Shown here one piece after another: positions 63,309-64,000 of a stretch of DNA of 64,000 nucleotides. The stretch covers positions 62,001-126,000 of the forward strand of contig NZ_JHVK01000005.1 in assembly GCF_000620105.1 (NCBI RefSeq). Reading direction: 5' to 3'. The DNA is from Microvirgula aerodenitrificans DSM 15089. GTDB lineage: Bacteria; Pseudomonadota; Gammaproteobacteria; Burkholderiales; Aquaspirillaceae. The notes below the pieces were generated by a model. That model ran no database searches and had not been told where the DNA came from. It saw only the letters and a list, made by a program, of their open reading frames with translations. Position numbers and translations under genes: made by a program. Every line of letters starts with the position of its first letter. Position 1 is the stretch's first letter.

Positions 63309-64000
63309 ATGTCGCCCAGCATCGAAGCCCTGCATGACAGCACGACCGCCACCGTCACCTATGTCGTCTACGACGCGCCGGGCGGCTACGCGGCCATTAT
63401 CGATCCGGTACTCGACTACGACCCGAAAGCCAGCCGGACCGGCACGGCCTCGGCCGAACGCGTGCTCGACTGCCTGCGCCGGCACGACTTGCGCGTCGCC
63501 TGGATCCTGGAAACCCATGCCCACGCCGACCACCTGAGCGCGGCGCAGTGGCTGAAGGCGCGGGTCGGCGGCACGGTCGCCATCGGCGAGCATATCCGCA
63601 ACGTCCAGCGGACCTTCAGCGCCCTGTACCACCTTGGCGACGGGGCGCCGGCCGATGGCGCGCCGTTCGATCACCTGTTCCGGGACGGGGACACCTTCGC
63701 CATCGGCGCGCTGACGGCCTGCGCCCTGCACGTGCCGGGACACACGCCGGCCGACATCGCCTACCGGATCGGCGACGCGGTCTTTGTCGGCGATACGCTG
63801 TTCATGCCCGATGTCGGCACCGCACGTTGCGACTTTCCCGGCGGTGACGCACGCCGGCTGTACCACTCGATCCGCAGGCTGCTCGCCCTGCCCGGCGACA
63901 CGCGGCTGTTCATGTGCCATGACTACCCGCCGCCGGGCCGCGCCGCCGCCTGGGAAACGACGGTGAGCGCGCAGCGCCTCGGCAATATCCATGTCCGTGA
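63309..64000 (+). CDS. blh: MBL-fold persulfide dioxygenase (ETHE1/BLH-like), 3' end outside window
   Basis: Oxidises glutathione persulfide to sulfite. The first 230 residues are in the window, out of roughly 250-290 in the family. Metal ligands are in order: HAHADH (His70, His72, Asp74, His75), His145 in VPGHTP, Asp162 in FVGDTLF and His204 in MCHDYPP. The DPVLDYDPKASRTGTASAE stretch is typical of the BLH type. The ATG follows GGAGCCGCC. Divergent from bigR and likely repressed by it. Confidence 0.9.
   Translation, partial: MSPSIEALHDSTTATVTYVVYDAPGGYAAIIDPVLDYDPKASRTGTASAERVLDCLRRHDLRVAWILETHAHADHLSAAQWLKARVGGTVAIGEHIRNVQRTFSALYHLGDGAPADGAPFDHLFRDGDTFAIGALTACALHVPGHTPADIAYRIGDAVFVGDTLFMPDVGTARCDFPGGDARRLYHSIRRLLALPGDTRLFMCHDYPPPGRAAAWETTVSAQRLGNIHVR

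Overview
This 64 kb window is GC-rich chromosomal DNA from a betaproteobacterium, most likely a member of the Neisseriales (Chromobacteriaceae-like). That placement is inferred from the combination of a rpsB-tsf-pyrH-frr-uppS-cdsA-dxr cluster, a class I PHA synthase, cyanophycin synthetase, a pepA-holC pair, split arnA genes and strong GC-rich codon use. No species can be named from sequence reading alone. The window is densely coded: about 53 protein genes, one RNA gene (the small SRP RNA), no rRNA, tRNA, CRISPR array, IS element or prophage that I can recognise. Layout. 1-5.6 kb: end of cphA, a small RTX-repeat protein gene between two nearly identical terminator stems, and valS. 5.7-10.1 kb: mltA, then a LysM-FecR protein followed by a CHASE2-GGDEF diguanylate cyclase. 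10.4-13.5 kb: phaC-phaA for polyhydroxybutyrate. 13.8-17.3 kb: an AEC-family permease divergent from a CcoI-like copper ATPase. 17.3-25.3 kb: pepA-holC-PduO-nuclease on the minus strand, lptF-lptG-glnD on the plus strand. 25.4-30.8 kb: an EamA permease, def, prpE, dusC and msrA. 30.8-33.5 kb: the SRP RNA, a small HTH regulator, and a two-gene operon that looks foreign (a ComF-like phosphoribosyltransferase and a SLOG-HTH fusion). 33.5-39.6 kb: the translation, nucleotide and lipid cluster from rpsB to dxr (minus strand). 40.1-46.3 kb: a Fur-type heme-uptake locus hemP - TonB receptor - hmuS - hmuT - hmuU - hmuV. 46.5-50.7 kb: a chemoreceptor, nadK and recN. 50.9-60.0 kb: a two-component system apparently co-transcribed with a complete L-Ara4N lipid A modification operon (arnT, arnE, arnB, arnC, arnA as two genes, arnD). 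60.0-64.0 kb: a BigR-type sulfur-responsive regulator with two half-size YeeE/YedE proteins, a TauE/SafE permease and an MFS permease, divergent from a persulfide-dioxygenase-like metallo-beta-lactamase gene that runs off the window. The best candidate for an undescribed system is the 31.56-33.10 kb operon. Its second gene fuses a SLOG nucleotide-binding Rossmann domain to a HigA-like helix-turn-helix, its first gene is a ComF-like phosphoribosyltransferase, and its promoter (TTGCGA, 17 bp, TATGGT) is overlapped by a perfect 16-bp palindrome. This predicts a self-regulated, nucleotide-sensing unit that is not a conventional toxin-antitoxin pair. Other points worth a second look are a possibly leaderless hemP, an attenuator-like hairpin between rpsB and tsf, the merged sensor-plus-arn operon, and convergent gene pairs whose stop codons sit in the loops of shared terminator hairpins.
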